Below, piece after piece: positions 7,205 to 15,713 of a stretch of 21,883 bases of DNA. The translations under genes were made by a program, and so were the position numbers. The stretch is taken from positions 1 to 21,883 of the forward strand of contig JALSHT010000009.1 in the NCBI GenBank assembly GCA_026982095.1. The letters are read 5' to 3'. Origin of the DNA: Nitrososphaeria archaeon (GTDB lineage: Archaea > Thermoproteota > Nitrososphaeria > Geothermarchaeales > JDFR-13). The stretch's first letter is position 1; each line of letters starts with the position of its first letter. The notes below the pieces were generated by a model. The model was not told the DNA's origin, made no database searches, and was given only the letters and a program-made list of their open reading frames with translations.

Positions 7205-7831
7205 ATGAAGAGAGAGGGTGAGTTAGTAAATCCGGGTGACTATATAGCGTTGATTGAAGAATTTATCCCTGGTGTCAACACGTATGTAGATGAATCAATC
7301 ATTAGGGCAGAAGTTGCAGGTTTCATAAAGATTAACTGGAAGGATAGAGTAATAAGTGTTACTCCGATAAAAACACCTATAACTATTGATGTTGGAGACG
7401 AAGTTATAGGGAAGATTTTCCACATATCAGGGGTTTTTGGTTATGTTGAGATTAGATTAATAAAAAAGAAGGCAGATGACGGATGGATCCTCTTAGATAG
7501 TAAGTATACTGGTGTACTTTATCCACATATAAAGGTCAACAATGATGTCGGTTTCATATACAGAATAAGGGATGAGATATTAGCCTATGTAGAAAGTAAA
7601 AGGAATAGGACTATACATCTATCGATAAGAGGGGAGAGATATGGTGTTATAAGGGCTTTTTGTAGGCAGTGTAGGAGTGAGTTGACTATTACTAAAAATA
7701 ATAAAGGTAGAGTCATGTTACGATGCCCAATATGTAAGAATGAAGAAAGTAGGAAGCTTTCAAGATTCTATGGAAGAGCAAATGTTTTGAGGCTTATACA
7801 CCAAGAGAAACTTTTAAATAGAGGAATATAG
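7205..7831 (+). CDS. csl4: Exosome complex RNA-binding subunit Csl4
   Basis: Csl4 caps the archaeal exosome, where it binds RNA and DnaG. The 208-residue product has an N-terminal beta domain opening with NPGDYIALIEEFIPG, a central S1 domain (about 60-145, including VGDEVIGKIFHISGVFGYVEI), and a C-terminal zinc ribbon with CRQC (153-156) and CPIC (174-177). This order is diagnostic for archaeal Csl4. An upstream in-frame ATG at 7193 lies within the end of dph2. I choose ATG 7205 because GGTGGT (7195-7200) precedes it and the dph2 stop (7201-7203) is adjacent. It sits between dph2 and rpo11 with essentially no spacing, so these genes are probably one operon. The Rrp41, Rrp42 and Rrp4 genes are not in the window. 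Confidence 0.93.
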   Translation: MKREGELVNPGDYIALIEEFIPGVNTYVDESIIRAEVAGFIKINWKDRVISVTPIKTPITIDVGDEVIGKIFHISGVFGYVEIRLIKKKADDGWILLDSKYTGVLYPHIKVNNDVGFIYRIRDEILAYVESKRNRTIHLSIRGERYGVIRAFCRQCRSELTITKNNKGRVMLRCPICKNEESRKLSRFYGRANVLRLIHQEKLLNRGI

Positions 7832-7845
7832 ATGTGTGGTATAGT

Positions 7846-8145
7846 ATGGATATACGGATGGTAAAGGTAGAGAAAGGAAGAGTAAGACTAAAGATAGTAA
7901 ATGAAACCTTCACATTTGGTAATTTACTTCAAAAAGCCCTTATTGACGATGAAAGGATATTGGGTGCTGGTTTCCATAGACCTCATCCTTTGAGGAAGGA
8001 AATAATTTTTGATATCTATTTTAGAGATGACGTGGATCCTGCGGAATATAAGGGGATTGTTTTGGAAAACGTGAAAAAACTCCACACATATATATCCGAG
8101 TTGAGAGACGCTATAATGAACAGTTTAGCGGGTGAAGAGAGGTGA
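7846..8145 (+). CDS. rpo11: DNA-directed RNA polymerase subunit Rpo11 (RpoL)
   Basis: The 99-residue protein is the archaeal counterpart of eukaryotic Rpb11 and bacterial alpha N-terminal domain, and pairs with Rpo3 to seed polymerase assembly. It has the family core: LKIVNETFTFGNLLQKAL (about 16-33), GAGFHRPHPL (40-49) and a C-terminal helix containing LRDAI. A GTG at 7834 extends the frame by four codons, but GTGGT at 7836-7840 makes a good ribosome-binding site for ATG 7846, so that start is used. The gene follows csl4 by 14 bp, and its stop overlaps the GTG start of the TFS gene, so the three are likely co-translated. Confidence 0.94.
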   Translation: MDIRMVKVEKGRVRLKIVNETFTFGNLLQKALIDDERILGAGFHRPHPLRKEIIFDIYFRDDVDPAEYKGIVLENVKKLHTYISELRDAIMNSLAGEER

Positions 8146-8456
8146 AATATTGTCCAAAATGTAGAGATATGATGACATTAAAACAGCTTGGAGAAAACTT
8201 GTATTATGTGTGTAAAACATGTGGTTATAAGGAGCCATATGACCAGTCAGATTTATACGTTGATGTAACAAGAGAGGAGAGAGTTTTGGTTTTGCAGAAA
8301 GACACTACTGCAGAGCCTGTTGTAAAGGTTGAATGTCCAAAATGTGGAAATGAAGAAGCATATACATGGATAGTTCAAACTAGGTCAGGAGATGAAGGCG
8401 GGACTGTATTCTATAGATGTACAAGATGTAAATACACTTGGAGAATATACACATGA
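8142..8456 (+). CDS. tfs: Transcript-cleavage factor TFS (TFIIS / Rpo9-like)
   Basis: Archaeal TFS rescues backtracked RNA polymerase by stimulating transcript cleavage. The 104-residue product has an N-terminal zinc ribbon (C4, C7, C24, C27) and a C-terminal one (C65, C68, C93, C96). The acidic catalytic loop RSGDEGGT (81-88) keeps D84 and E85, which reach the polymerase active site, so this is an active cleavage factor rather than a purely structural Rpo9 subunit. The start is GTG, placed within GAGAGGTG and overlapping the rpo11 stop by four bases, a typical coupled start. It ends 68 bp before pcna, which has its own ribosome-binding site and possibly its own promoter. Confidence 0.94.
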   Translation: MKYCPKCRDMMTLKQLGENLYYVCKTCGYKEPYDQSDLYVDVTREERVLVLQKDTTAEPVVKVECPKCGNEEAYTWIVQTRSGDEGGTVFYRCTRCKYTWRIYT

Positions 8457-8524
8457 GCATTTTTGAGACTAAATAAATTAAATTGTGTGATATAGTATAG
8501 ATTAGCTTTATATGGTGATCTATT

Positions 8525-9289
8525 ATGTTTAAAGCGGTTCTGGATGCGGATAAGATAAAGAGGTGGATTAAAATAGTTTCTACAATCGATGAGTTAATGG
8601 AGGAGGCCTGCTTCAAAATCACTCCAGAAGAAGTGATATATAGAGATGTTGATAGTGCTAGGATAAGTATGATCAATGTGTCTTTAGGAAAAGATTATTT
8701 CGAATTATATGATTTTGATGGTGACTCGGAACTCCTGGTTTGTGTTCAAAGTGAAAAACTACTTAAATACTCTAAGGCTTTGTCAAAAGCAGAGGAGTTA
8801 ACGATTGAAGTGGAGGAAGGGAAGTTCGTATTGTCTAGTAGTAAACCTATAGAGAGAAAGTTTATTCTTCCTGCATCTATTGAAGACAGAGAGATATCTA
8901 AAGTGCCACAGGTGGATTTTAAAGCGTCTGCAAGAATAGTAGTTCCTACCTTCAGAGACATTTTAAAGGAGTCTAAAACTGTAGGTGAAACGATAACTAT
9001 ACATGCTGATAACAACGAATTAAGCTTCATAAGTAAAAGTGAAGAAGGTTTTCAATCAATCCACAAACTTAGATATCCAGAAAATGTTGAGGTCTTGGAG
9101 ATTTCAGTTGAAGAATCATCTGTATCAATATATCCAGTTGATCCACTTTACAAAATCGTTAAGGAAATAGCCAGTATATCAGGAATAGTTACTTTAGAAT
9201 TCTCAACAGACTACCCTTTAAGCTTGAAATTTGATATGTCTGAATTCGAGTATTACCAGTTTATCCTAGCGCCCAGGGGTGAAGAGTAG
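8525..9289 (+). CDS. pcn: DNA polymerase sliding clamp (PCNA)
   Basis: The 254-residue protein has the two-domain PCNA layout: an N-terminal half ending near residue 120 at the interdomain connector, and a C-terminal half ending in FDMSEFEYYQFILAPRGEE. FKAVLDADKIKRWI at the start and LSLKFDM near the end are typical. It forms a ring on DNA that tethers polymerase, FEN1, ligase and other partners. The ATG follows a near-perfect GGTGATC ribosome-binding site (8515-8520), and an AT-rich AAATAAATTAAA (about 8471-8482) is a likely TATA element. Many crenarchaea encode several PCNA paralogues forming heterotrimers. Only one is seen here, so homo- or heterotrimer cannot be decided. It stands directly before the primase genes. 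Confidence 0.95.
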   Translation: MFKAVLDADKIKRWIKIVSTIDELMEEACFKITPEEVIYRDVDSARISMINVSLGKDYFELYDFDGDSELLVCVQSEKLLKYSKALSKAEELTIEVEEGKFVLSSSKPIERKFILPASIEDREISKVPQVDFKASARIVVPTFRDILKESKTVGETITIHADNNELSFISKSEEGFQSIHKLRYPENVEVLEISVEESSVSIYPVDPLYKIVKEIASISGIVTLEFSTDYPLSLKFDMSEFEYYQFILAPRGEE

Positions 9290-9329
9290 GCTTCTTCAAT
9301 AACTTCACATTATTTATTTAATATGTGGA

Positions 9330-10340
9330 ATGAATTGGGATCCTATAGAGGAACAGTTTAAGTGGGCAGGAAAATATCCATATTCCGTTATTGGTAAAAA
9401 ACTATTTAAAGAACTTGGAATAAGCATTGATGAATTATTGGAGGATAAATCCCCTATTTTAAATGTTGCGTATAGAGAGATAGCCTCCTTATTAGACGAT
9501 GATATAATTGTTCCAGAAACTAACGAATACGTATCTTTGGTTAAGTTTTATATCTCATCAATGATAGTCTATGCGTTAGGAAATACCTTTTTAATAAATA
9601 GGTTTATCGAGAGAGAAGCCAGCAGAGCTATAGATTTCTTGAAACGTGCTTCAAACGATGAGATAAAGAGGTTGTCTTCAGATCTGGGTATAGATATTGC
9701 AGTGGATAACGACCAATATCTAATTCATTTTACAGACTTTGTAGAGTTGATAAAAGGCCTGTCTCATATCCATTGGAAACTATACTATTTTGAGTTAGAG
9801 AAAGGGTATGTAAAACTTACAAAGAGAAATATGCTGCGACTGTTAAAGGAAGCGATAAAGGAGGAGATTGAAAATATAATTTTTAATATAGAGGCTATAC
9901 CTGATGCTATAGCTGAGTTAGCGAATAAAATTAGGATTGATTACAAAGAAAAGTTATTTATACCTAGAAAAGGGCAGGATAAAGTGGGTAGTAAGAATCC
10001 GGACGAGTTTCCGCCTTGCATGTTATATCTATATAATAACATTGACAAGGGTCTTCCTCATCCAGGTAGGTTTACAATCGTAGCCTTCTTAAGTAATGTT
10101 GGATACAGTGTAGAGGAAATATTGGATCTATTTAGAGTAACGCCGGACTTTAATGAGAAAATCACAAGGTATCAGATAGAACATATATTGGGATTAAGGG
10201 GAGGGAAAATCAAATATTCTACACCATCCTGTAGGAAGATAAAGAGTTTCGGTTTCTGTTTTCCCGATAAAATATGTAAACAATTCAGGGTTAGACATCC
10301 ATTCCAATATTTAAAGGGGAGAAGGCGTGCTACAAAGTGA
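9330..10340 (+). CDS. priL: DNA primase large subunit PriL
   Basis: PriL is the regulatory iron-sulfur subunit of archaeal/eukaryotic primase. The 336-residue protein has an all-helical N-terminal half and the conserved C-terminal cluster domain with four cysteines at 230 (FPPC), 301 (TPSC), 310 (FGFC) and 316 (DKIC). HPGRFTIVAFL (244-254) is also family-typical. All four ligands needed for a 4Fe-4S cluster are present. The ATG follows GTGG, and TATTTATTTAATAT lies immediately upstream. The gene overlaps the start of priS by 14 bp, so the two subunits are probably made in a fixed ratio. Confidence 0.93.
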   Translation: MNWDPIEEQFKWAGKYPYSVIGKKLFKELGISIDELLEDKSPILNVAYREIASLLDDDIIVPETNEYVSLVKFYISSMIVYALGNTFLINRFIEREASRAIDFLKRASNDEIKRLSSDLGIDIAVDNDQYLIHFTDFVELIKGLSHIHWKLYYFELEKGYVKLTKRNMLRLLKEAIKEEIENIIFNIEAIPDAIAELANKIRIDYKEKLFIPRKGQDKVGSKNPDEFPPCMLYLYNNIDKGLPHPGRFTIVAFLSNVGYSVEEILDLFRVTPDFNEKITRYQIEHILGLRGGKIKYSTPSCRKIKSFGFCFPDKICKQFRVRHPFQYLKGRRRATK

Positions 10341-11481
10341 TCTAAACTATATAAAGAGGGTTTTTAAATCCTACTACTATGCTAACTACCAGAAGTTGGT
10401 TAAGGAGGTCAGTGAGTACCAGTCAAGAGAATGGGCCTTTCAGACGTTTGATAATCTAATGGTTAGACATAGAAGTATTACAAACCCAGATGAGCTAAAA
10501 AGGTATCTGGAAGACCCACCTAAAGGTGTTTACTACTCTCTTTCACTTTATGAGGATCCGACGGCTGAAATGCAAGAGAAGGGGAGGGTTTCCACTGATC
10601 TAGTGTTCGATTTAGATGCTGATCATATTTATGGAGTTATGTCGAAGAAGGCATATGTATGTAGAAAATGTGGGTATATAGGAAGCGAAAGGATTTGCGA
10701 TAATTGTAGTGATGACGCATCTCCAATCTTCATTGTTGACGACCTAACTATTGATGATGTTATAATGGAACTAAAGAGGCTAACTGATAAACTAGAAAAT
10801 TTGTTGGGTATTTCTAGTGAGGAAACAAAGATATTTTTTAGTGGATTAAGAGGTTTTCATCTACATGTTGAAAGCCCGCCATATATAAATATTGACGATT
10901 TGGGTAGGATTGAGTTGAAAGATTTGCTTACTTTAGAAGGAGTTGATTTTAAGAAAGTTAGGTCGCCAAAAGCATCAATAGTATACATGGTGTGGAGAGA
11001 TGGGAAAAAAGTTTTACAGAAAGTCGGTAACAAACATTCTATACCGCCACTAGTTAAAAAAATATTGTCGACTCATGACCTAGACGAGTTAAGTTCTCTC
11101 CTAAAAAGTGTTGAGGTTAGGAATGATAAGGATGAGATTAAAACATGGTTACGGAAGTTAGTTGGGATACATATAGATCCCGCTGTATTAACTGACTTGA
11201 GTAGACTTATAAGAGCTCCCTACTCGCTTCATGGAAAATCAAGTTTAATAAAGAATCCAGTTAATATGGATGATCTAGAGTCGGGAGGCTCATATGTAAT
11301 CGATAAATCAATGGTTATGCGTGGAAGAACTGAGGTGTTGATAAAATATATGCCAGACTTGATATGGGCAGGTAAAGAATATCATGAGACATATAACGAA
11401 AGAGTAATTCTGCCCGAGTCATTAGCTATTTATTTAGTAAATATAAATTTAGCGGAAGATTTGAAGCCGGTGTTGTTTTAG
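10327..11481 (+). CDS. priS: DNA primase small (catalytic) subunit PriS
   Basis: PriS makes the RNA or DNA primers for replication. The 384-residue product has the AEP-type catalytic aspartates in DLVFDLDADH (91-100; D95 and D97), a zinc-binding insertion (C112, C115, C124, C127), the nucleotide-binding SGLRGFHLHV (172-181) and RLIRAPYSLHGKSSL (293-307). These are the signature elements of the family, and none is damaged. The frame starts at GTG 10327 inside the end of priL, preceded by GGGGAGAAGG as a ribosome-binding site. No downstream ATG would keep the conserved N-terminus. After the stop there are about 100 bp before psmB, which has its own promoter. Confidence 0.95.
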   Translation: MLQSDLNYIKRVFKSYYYANYQKLVKEVSEYQSREWAFQTFDNLMVRHRSITNPDELKRYLEDPPKGVYYSLSLYEDPTAEMQEKGRVSTDLVFDLDADHIYGVMSKKAYVCRKCGYIGSERICDNCSDDASPIFIVDDLTIDDVIMELKRLTDKLENLLGISSEETKIFFSGLRGFHLHVESPPYINIDDLGRIELKDLLTLEGVDFKKVRSPKASIVYMVWRDGKKVLQKVGNKHSIPPLVKKILSTHDLDELSSLLKSVEVRNDKDEIKTWLRKLVGIHIDPAVLTDLSRLIRAPYSLHGKSSLIKNPVNMDDLESGGSYVIDKSMVMRGRTEVLIKYMPDLIWAGKEYHETYNERVILPESLAIYLVNINLAEDLKPVLF

Positions 11482-11582
11482 TGTCTCTGAGACTAGTAAA
11501 ACGTTAACATTTTAATTTATAAACAGGAGATGATATTTCTAAGTTGGATAGAAACATTTAATCCTACGAGGTTGTAAAGAGT

Positions 11583-12218
11583 ATGAAGCCAGTATTAAAC
11601 ACAGGAACGACGACACTGGCATTGAAGTATAAAAAAGGTGTTGTCTTGGGTGCTGATACCAGGGTTACAGCGGGGTATTTAATTGCACATAAGAAGGGGA
11701 GGAAAATACATCAAATCAGACCATATTTGGCTGTTACAATAGCAGGTGTTGTAGCGGATGCACAAGTATTAATTGAACAAGTTAGGAACCATATAAACCT
11801 ATATGAAAATCTATATGGTAGGCAATTATCAGTCAAGGCAGCGGCAAATTACCTAAGCCTTTTGATGTATTCGCATAGGTTGTTGCCATTCATTACTGAG
11901 ATGATAATTGCTGGAAAGGATGCATCAGGATTTAAAATATTTAAATTAGATCCTCTAGGAAGCATAATTGAAGATAATTATCTAGTTTCTGGGTCAGGAT
12001 CAATGTTTGCTCTAGGTGTACTAGAAAGAGGTTATAAAGAAGATATGGAAGAGTCTGAAGCGATAAGCCTTGCTACTAGTGCGTTGTTAGCTGCTATGAA
12101 GAGAGATATAGCTAGTGGGGACGATTTCATGATAGCAATCATAGATGATGAAGGTTATAGAGAGCTATCGAAAGAGGAGAAAAATGCTTTGATCAGAAAT
12201 ATGGAGATAGGTACATAG
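11583..12218 (+). CDS. psmB: 20S proteasome beta subunit, catalytically competent
   Basis: The 211-residue protein is a threonine protease subunit of the archaeal proteasome core. A short propeptide MKPVLNTG ends before Thr9, which would become the catalytic Thr1 after autocleavage at the Gly-Thr bond. Counting from it, D25 is at mature position 17 and K41 at position 33, the expected catalytic partners, and GSGS (about 136-139) supplies the conserved SGS region. Many crenarchaea also encode an inactive beta paralogue, but this one has the active residues. An ATTTATAAAC TATA box (about 11514-11523) and a GAGG upstream of ATG support an independent transcript. aCPSF1 follows after 32 bp, an arrangement I recall from other archaea. 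Confidence 0.95.
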   Translation: MKPVLNTGTTTLALKYKKGVVLGADTRVTAGYLIAHKKGRKIHQIRPYLAVTIAGVVADAQVLIEQVRNHINLYENLYGRQLSVKAAANYLSLLMYSHRLLPFITEMIIAGKDASGFKIFKLDPLGSIIEDNYLVSGSGSMFALGVLERGYKEDMEESEAISLATSALLAAMKRDIASGDDFMIAIIDDEGYRELSKEEKNALIRNMEIGT

Positions 12219-12250
12219 ATAACCCCTCATCTAGAGAGGTGAGTTAGGAA

Positions 12251-14191
12251 ATGAATAATATGAGGTTGGTATCAATAAATATCGTGAGGGAGTTAAGTGG
12301 AAAGGTTACTATTCGAAATATAGAATATGAAGGTCCAGCGTTAGCAATATATACAGATGATCCCGAAAAATTTTATGAGAATCCTAAATGGATAAGCGAA
12401 TTAGCTTCACAATTTAAGAAAAGGCTTGTATTGAGGTCTACTCCAGATGTAAGGTTGGATATTGAAGAGGCCTTAGATAGGATAAATGGCATATTAAACG
12501 AAAAAGGTATTCACAGAACCGGATCAAAGATATTTTTTGATCAATTAAGAGGCGAGGTTCATATCTTTATTCCCTATTTGGAAAATATAGATTTAAAAAA
12601 TTTAGGGTATGAAATTGTAAAAAACACTAAGTGGATACCTAAAATAAGGTTTTATTACGTTGATGTTCCAGATGTTTTGAAGGACATTTATTCGTCATAT
12701 AGAGGTAATGGACGGAGTCACAAGAATCGTAGAATTTTGACTAATATTGGAGAGAGGATATTCAGGGAGCCTATCCGCCCCAGCAGAGATATTACGTTAA
12801 CGGGTTTGGGAGGTGTTGAGGAAGTTGGTAGGTCAGCTATTCTATTGAGAACATCCGAAAGTAAAGTATTAATAGATTTTGGTGTAAAAGTGAATGCTAG
12901 TGATATTTCAGATTATGTCCCCAGAATAGATGCTTTAGATTTAATAATTAATGATCTGGATGCTGTTGTCCTCACACATGCCCATCTTGATCATTGTGGC
13001 ATGATCCCCCTATTATATAAGTATGGCTATGACGGGCCGGTTTACATGACAGAACCTACATTGGCACTGTCCACGCTATTGCTTAAAGACTTTATTGAAA
13101 TATCTAGAAAGAATGGTTTTCCGGCTCTATATAATATACATGATGTAAAGAGCATGATACGCCACGCTATCCTATTGAAATACAAGCAAGTAACAGATGT
13201 ATCTCCAGATATAAAACTCACGTTCTATAATGCTGGACATATATTGGGATCCGCTATGCCTCATATACATATCAGGGAAGGGGTATATAACATACTATTT
13301 ACTGGCGATTTTAAATTTGGAAAGACGAGACTATTGGATACTGCTTTTTCCGATTTTACTAGGGTAGAGACTATCGTAATGGAAAGTACCTATGGAGCTG
13401 AGGAGGATAAGCTTCCAAGTAGGCCACAAGTAGAGAGTAAGTTCGTAAGGTTTGTAAATAAAGTCTTCGAAAGGGGTGGTAAGGTTTTAATCCCCACGCC
13501 TGGTGTTGGCAGGTCTCAGGAGATGTTGGCCGTTATATATCTATATCTTCAGAAGAATAAGGATGGGTTGATGTTGCCTGAGAATACCAAGGTATACATA
13601 GATGGAATGATAGATGAAGCCAATAAGCTCCATTATATTTACTCTGAGTATCTTCGCTCAGATATTCGTTCGTCCCTAACAGACAATCTTAATCCATTTA
13701 CAGGAGATCATATAATACCGGTAAGAAATTCTTCTCAACGGGATGAAGCGATAGAAAGTGAGGATCCGGCTATAATACTATCTACTTCCGGAATGATGCA
13801 GGGTGGTCCAGTAATAGAATATTTTATGCGGCTAGCCGACTCGGAAAAGAATGCTATAGCGTTTGTTTCTTATCAGGCGCCTAATACGCTTGGGAGAAAA
13901 TTAGTGGACGGTATGAAAAATGTGGACATTATTTATGAAGGTCGTGTCAAAAGTTTAGAGGTTAAGATGGAAGTAGTGAAATTCGATGGTTTCACAGGAC
14001 ATAGTGACAGGAGCCAACTAGTTGGATTTGTAAACAGGTTAAAATCGAAATTAGGTAGAACGTTGAGGAACGTATATTTGGTTCATGGGGAGCCTAGTAA
14101 GATAGACTCGTTATCCAGATACTTAACTAAAACCTTCAGGATACACAGTTCTGCACTACCCATGCTGTCAACAAAACTTTTAAAGGAATAA
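12251..14191 (+). CDS. Archaeal CPSF-like beta-CASP ribonuclease aCPSF1 (KH-MBL-beta-CASP)
   Basis: aCPSF1 is the archaeal homologue of the eukaryotic 3'-end cleavage factor CPSF73 and acts in transcription termination and RNA processing. The 646-residue protein has an N-terminal KH region (about 1-150), a metallo-beta-lactamase core with THAHLDHCG (242-250), AGHILGS (328-334), TGDF (351-354) and ESTYG (378-382), and an inserted beta-CASP domain with STSGMMQGGP (511-520). FTGHSD (581-586) and VHGE (611-614) supply the late histidines. All metal ligands appear present. The ATG follows GAGAGGTGAG. A second ATG four codons in is possible. The start of the next gene, PIMT, is three bases past the stop. 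Confidence 0.95.
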   Translation: MNNMRLVSINIVRELSGKVTIRNIEYEGPALAIYTDDPEKFYENPKWISELASQFKKRLVLRSTPDVRLDIEEALDRINGILNEKGIHRTGSKIFFDQLRGEVHIFIPYLENIDLKNLGYEIVKNTKWIPKIRFYYVDVPDVLKDIYSSYRGNGRSHKNRRILTNIGERIFREPIRPSRDITLTGLGGVEEVGRSAILLRTSESKVLIDFGVKVNASDISDYVPRIDALDLIINDLDAVVLTHAHLDHCGMIPLLYKYGYDGPVYMTEPTLALSTLLLKDFIEISRKNGFPALYNIHDVKSMIRHAILLKYKQVTDVSPDIKLTFYNAGHILGSAMPHIHIREGVYNILFTGDFKFGKTRLLDTAFSDFTRVETIVMESTYGAEEDKLPSRPQVESKFVRFVNKVFERGGKVLIPTPGVGRSQEMLAVIYLYLQKNKDGLMLPENTKVYIDGMIDEANKLHYIYSEYLRSDIRSSLTDNLNPFTGDHIIPVRNSSQRDEAIESEDPAIILSTSGMMQGGPVIEYFMRLADSEKNAIAFVSYQAPNTLGRKLVDGMKNVDIIYEGRVKSLEVKMEVVKFDGFTGHSDRSQLVGFVNRLKSKLGRTLRNVYLVHGEPSKIDSLSRYLTKTFRIHSSALPMLSTKLLKE

Positions 14192-14194
14192 GTT

Positions 14195-14866
14195 ATGAAG
14201 GGAAGGATGAGTAGCCTAGTAAAGCAGCTTGTTAACATGGGAGTCTTAAAGAGTGTGGAGTATATTAACTCCTTTCTATCTGTAGACAGAGCGGATTTTA
14301 TGTGGCCCGGATACGAAGATTATGCATATCTTGACCAGCCAGCTCCCCTAGGGGATACGGGGCAAACTATCTCAGCACCACATATTCATGCATATTACCT
14401 AGAGTATACTAAGCCTAACGAGAATTCCATCGTATTAGAGATTGGGGCTGGAAGTGGCTATCTATCTGCTTTAATAGGAAGATTAATAAAGGATAAATCT
14501 GGCAGTGGTCACGTATATTCTATTGAGTTTAACCCAACTCTATTTAACTTTGCTAGCCGAAATATTAGAAAAACTGGTCTAGAGGATTATGTAACGGTCA
14601 TACCTGGTAATGGCATATATGGATGGCCCCCAAAATCTAATATGGAACATTATGATGTTATACTGGTTTCCGCTGGAATAGAGTACGTACCTACATGTTT
14701 GTTAAATCAACTAAAAATCGATGGTAGAATAATAATTCCCATAGGTAAGGATTTTTATCAACAACTGACTTTGATAGAGAGGAGGGGTGAAAAGGATTTT
14801 GTGAAAAAGCGATTGTTTACGGTGGCTTTTGTAAGGATGGCTGGTGTTGGTAATGTATCTTGTTAA
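14195..14866 (+). CDS. pcm: Protein-L-isoaspartate O-methyltransferase
   Basis: This SAM-dependent enzyme repairs isoaspartyl damage in proteins, a load that rises at high temperature. The 223-residue product shows the PIMT signature GQTISAPH (56-63), preceded by a family-typical LDQPAPLG, SAM motif I LEIGAGSGY (81-89), motif II around VYSIEFNP and the GWPP region. The usual GDG of the post-motif II loop reads GNG here (in PGNGIYGWP), a conservative change. The gene begins three bases after the aCPSF1 stop, and its end overlaps the start of the DUF371 gene by 14 bp. This packing suggests one transcript for the three. ATG 14207 is an alternative start with little consequence. Confidence 0.9.
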   Translation: MKGRMSSLVKQLVNMGVLKSVEYINSFLSVDRADFMWPGYEDYAYLDQPAPLGDTGQTISAPHIHAYYLEYTKPNENSIVLEIGAGSGYLSALIGRLIKDKSGSGHVYSIEFNPTLFNFASRNIRKTGLEDYVTVIPGNGIYGWPPKSNMEHYDVILVSAGIEYVPTCLLNQLKIDGRIIIPIGKDFYQQLTLIERRGEKDFVKKRLFTVAFVRMAGVGNVSC

Positions 14867-15278
14867 GTTTAGAGCATATGGACACCATAATGTTAAAGCT
14901 ACACATCCATCTACATTGGAGATAACCACTGAAAATTATTTGACAGAGAGGGGAGATTGCATTGTAGCTGTGAAATCAGAGATGAGTTGTAGATCGCTAC
15001 CAACACAGGTTAAAGAGGCTATTAGGAATGATAAATCAATAGTAGAAATAGAGTTGAAGTGTGGAGATTTAATAGATAAAATAACTGCGAGAGGGAGTCG
15101 AAACCTGACGCTGTCCTCAGATGTGTCGATAGTTATTAGAAAATCTGATTATATAGATGGTAGGACATTATGTATAAAGGCTGATAAGGCTGCGTCAGAT
15201 CTATCAAGGAAGCTAATAGCCCTTCTAAAAAATCCTAATACTATGCTCGAAATCTTGATAAAGGTATATTCTACATAG
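14853..15278 (+). CDS. DUF371 family protein of unknown function
   Basis: The 141-residue protein matches the archaeal DUF371 family (COG2090) in length and pattern: an N-terminal VKFRAYGHHNVKATHPSTLEI with the conserved GH.N....H..T core, then LTERGDCIVAVKSE (about 31-44) and a C-terminal segment with CIKADKAASDLSR. No catalytic role is established for the family. A GTG at 14844 also opens the frame, but GGTG at 14843-14846 sits six bases before ATG 14853, so that start is chosen. It overlaps the PIMT gene end and closes this operon before the tRNA cluster. Confidence 0.82.
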   Translation: MYLVKFRAYGHHNVKATHPSTLEITTENYLTERGDCIVAVKSEMSCRSLPTQVKEAIRNDKSIVEIELKCGDLIDKITARGSRNLTLSSDVSIVIRKSDYIDGRTLCIKADKAASDLSRKLIALLKNPNTMLEILIKVYST

Positions 15279-15363
15279 TCCCGAATTGACCCAAGGTTAA
15301 AGCTAATATATTACGATGTCAAATAAAATGAAATTGTTGTTTAGAAAACTTAAGATGTTGAGG
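15279..15363 (+). promoter_or_regulatory. Spacer with tRNA-Ile promoter
   Basis: The 85 bp between the DUF371 stop and tRNA-Ile hold AT-rich elements. TTTAGAAAA (about 15340-15348) is about 20-25 bp before the tRNA 5' end, where a TATA box is expected. A second AT run, CTAATATATTA (about 15303-15313), could drive an upstream start. Confidence 0.35.
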
Positions 15364-15437
15364 GGGCCCGTGGCCTAGCCTGGTGGGGCACCCGGCTGAT
15401 AACCGGGGGGTCGTGGGTTCAAATCCCACCGGGCCCA
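15364..15437 (+). tRNA. tRNA-Ile (GAU), no intron
   Basis: The 74-nt gene folds without gaps: acceptor GGGCCCG/CGGGCCC, D stem GCCT/GGGC, anticodon stem CCCGG/CCGGG with loop CTGATAA (anticodon GAU), five-base variable loop GGGTC, and T arm GTGGG-TTCAAAT-CCCAC, with A73. CCA is not encoded; the next bases are TGC. Nearly every stem pair is G-C, as in hyperthermophile tRNAs. It is the first of three tRNA genes upstream of ValRS, each with its own AT-rich promoter-like element. Confidence 0.96.
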
Positions 15438-15482
15438 TGCAACATTTACCTAATTAATTTCTCACTTCAATCGATAGCAAAT

Positions 15483-15493
15483 CTTTATATAGA
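15483..15493 (+). promoter_or_regulatory. TATA box for tRNA-Asp
   Basis: CTTTATATAGA lies about 30 bp upstream of the tRNA-Asp 5' end, the expected position for a TBP site giving a short 5' leader. Confidence 0.5.
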
Positions 15494-15520
15494 ATGTCTT
15501 TAGAATAATGAAGATTGATT

Positions 15521-15608
15521 GCCCCGGTGGTGTAGCCCGGCTAGCATACCGGCCTGTCGAAGAATCACAGATAGCCGGTGGACCCGGGTTCAAATCCCGG
15601 CCGGGGCG
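15521..15608 (+). tRNA. tRNA-Asp (GUC) with a 13-nt canonical intron
   Basis: Acceptor GCCCCGG/CCGGGGC, D stem GTGT/GCAT, anticodon stem CCGGC/GCCGG and T arm CCGGG-TTCAAAT-CCCGG all pair, and the discriminator is G73, an Asp identity base. The anticodon loop is interrupted by 13 nt at 15560-15572 between positions 37 and 38; removing it leaves CTGTCGA with anticodon GUC and a 75-nt mature tRNA. The intron 3' part ACAG (15567-15570) pairs with CTGT (15554-15557), with ATA as the 3' bulge, giving a minimal bulge-helix-bulge for the splicing endonuclease. CCA is not encoded. A run of six T (15626-15631) downstream may terminate transcription. Confidence 0.94.
15560..15572 (+). other. tRNA-Asp intron, 13 nt, position 37/38
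   Basis: The boundaries CG|A and AT|A follow from the central helix CTGT/ACAG and the requirement for a seven-base mature loop. The intron is too short for an extended intron helix, so the 5' bulge merges with the hairpin loop. Confidence 0.8.
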
Positions 15609-15639
15609 CTACACTTCCTTCTATGTTTTTTAGGAGATA

Positions 15640-15650
15640 GAATCTTTAAA
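15640..15650 (+). promoter_or_regulatory. TATA box for tRNA-Tyr
   Basis: TCTTTAAAAAT lies about 30 bp upstream of the first base of tRNA-Tyr, the usual distance for an archaeal TATA box with a short leader. Confidence 0.45.
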
Positions 15651-15713
15651 AATGTTGATGTATAAGAATTTAATGACCCCCCGTAGCTCAGTGGCTAGAG
15701 CGGCCGGCTGTAG

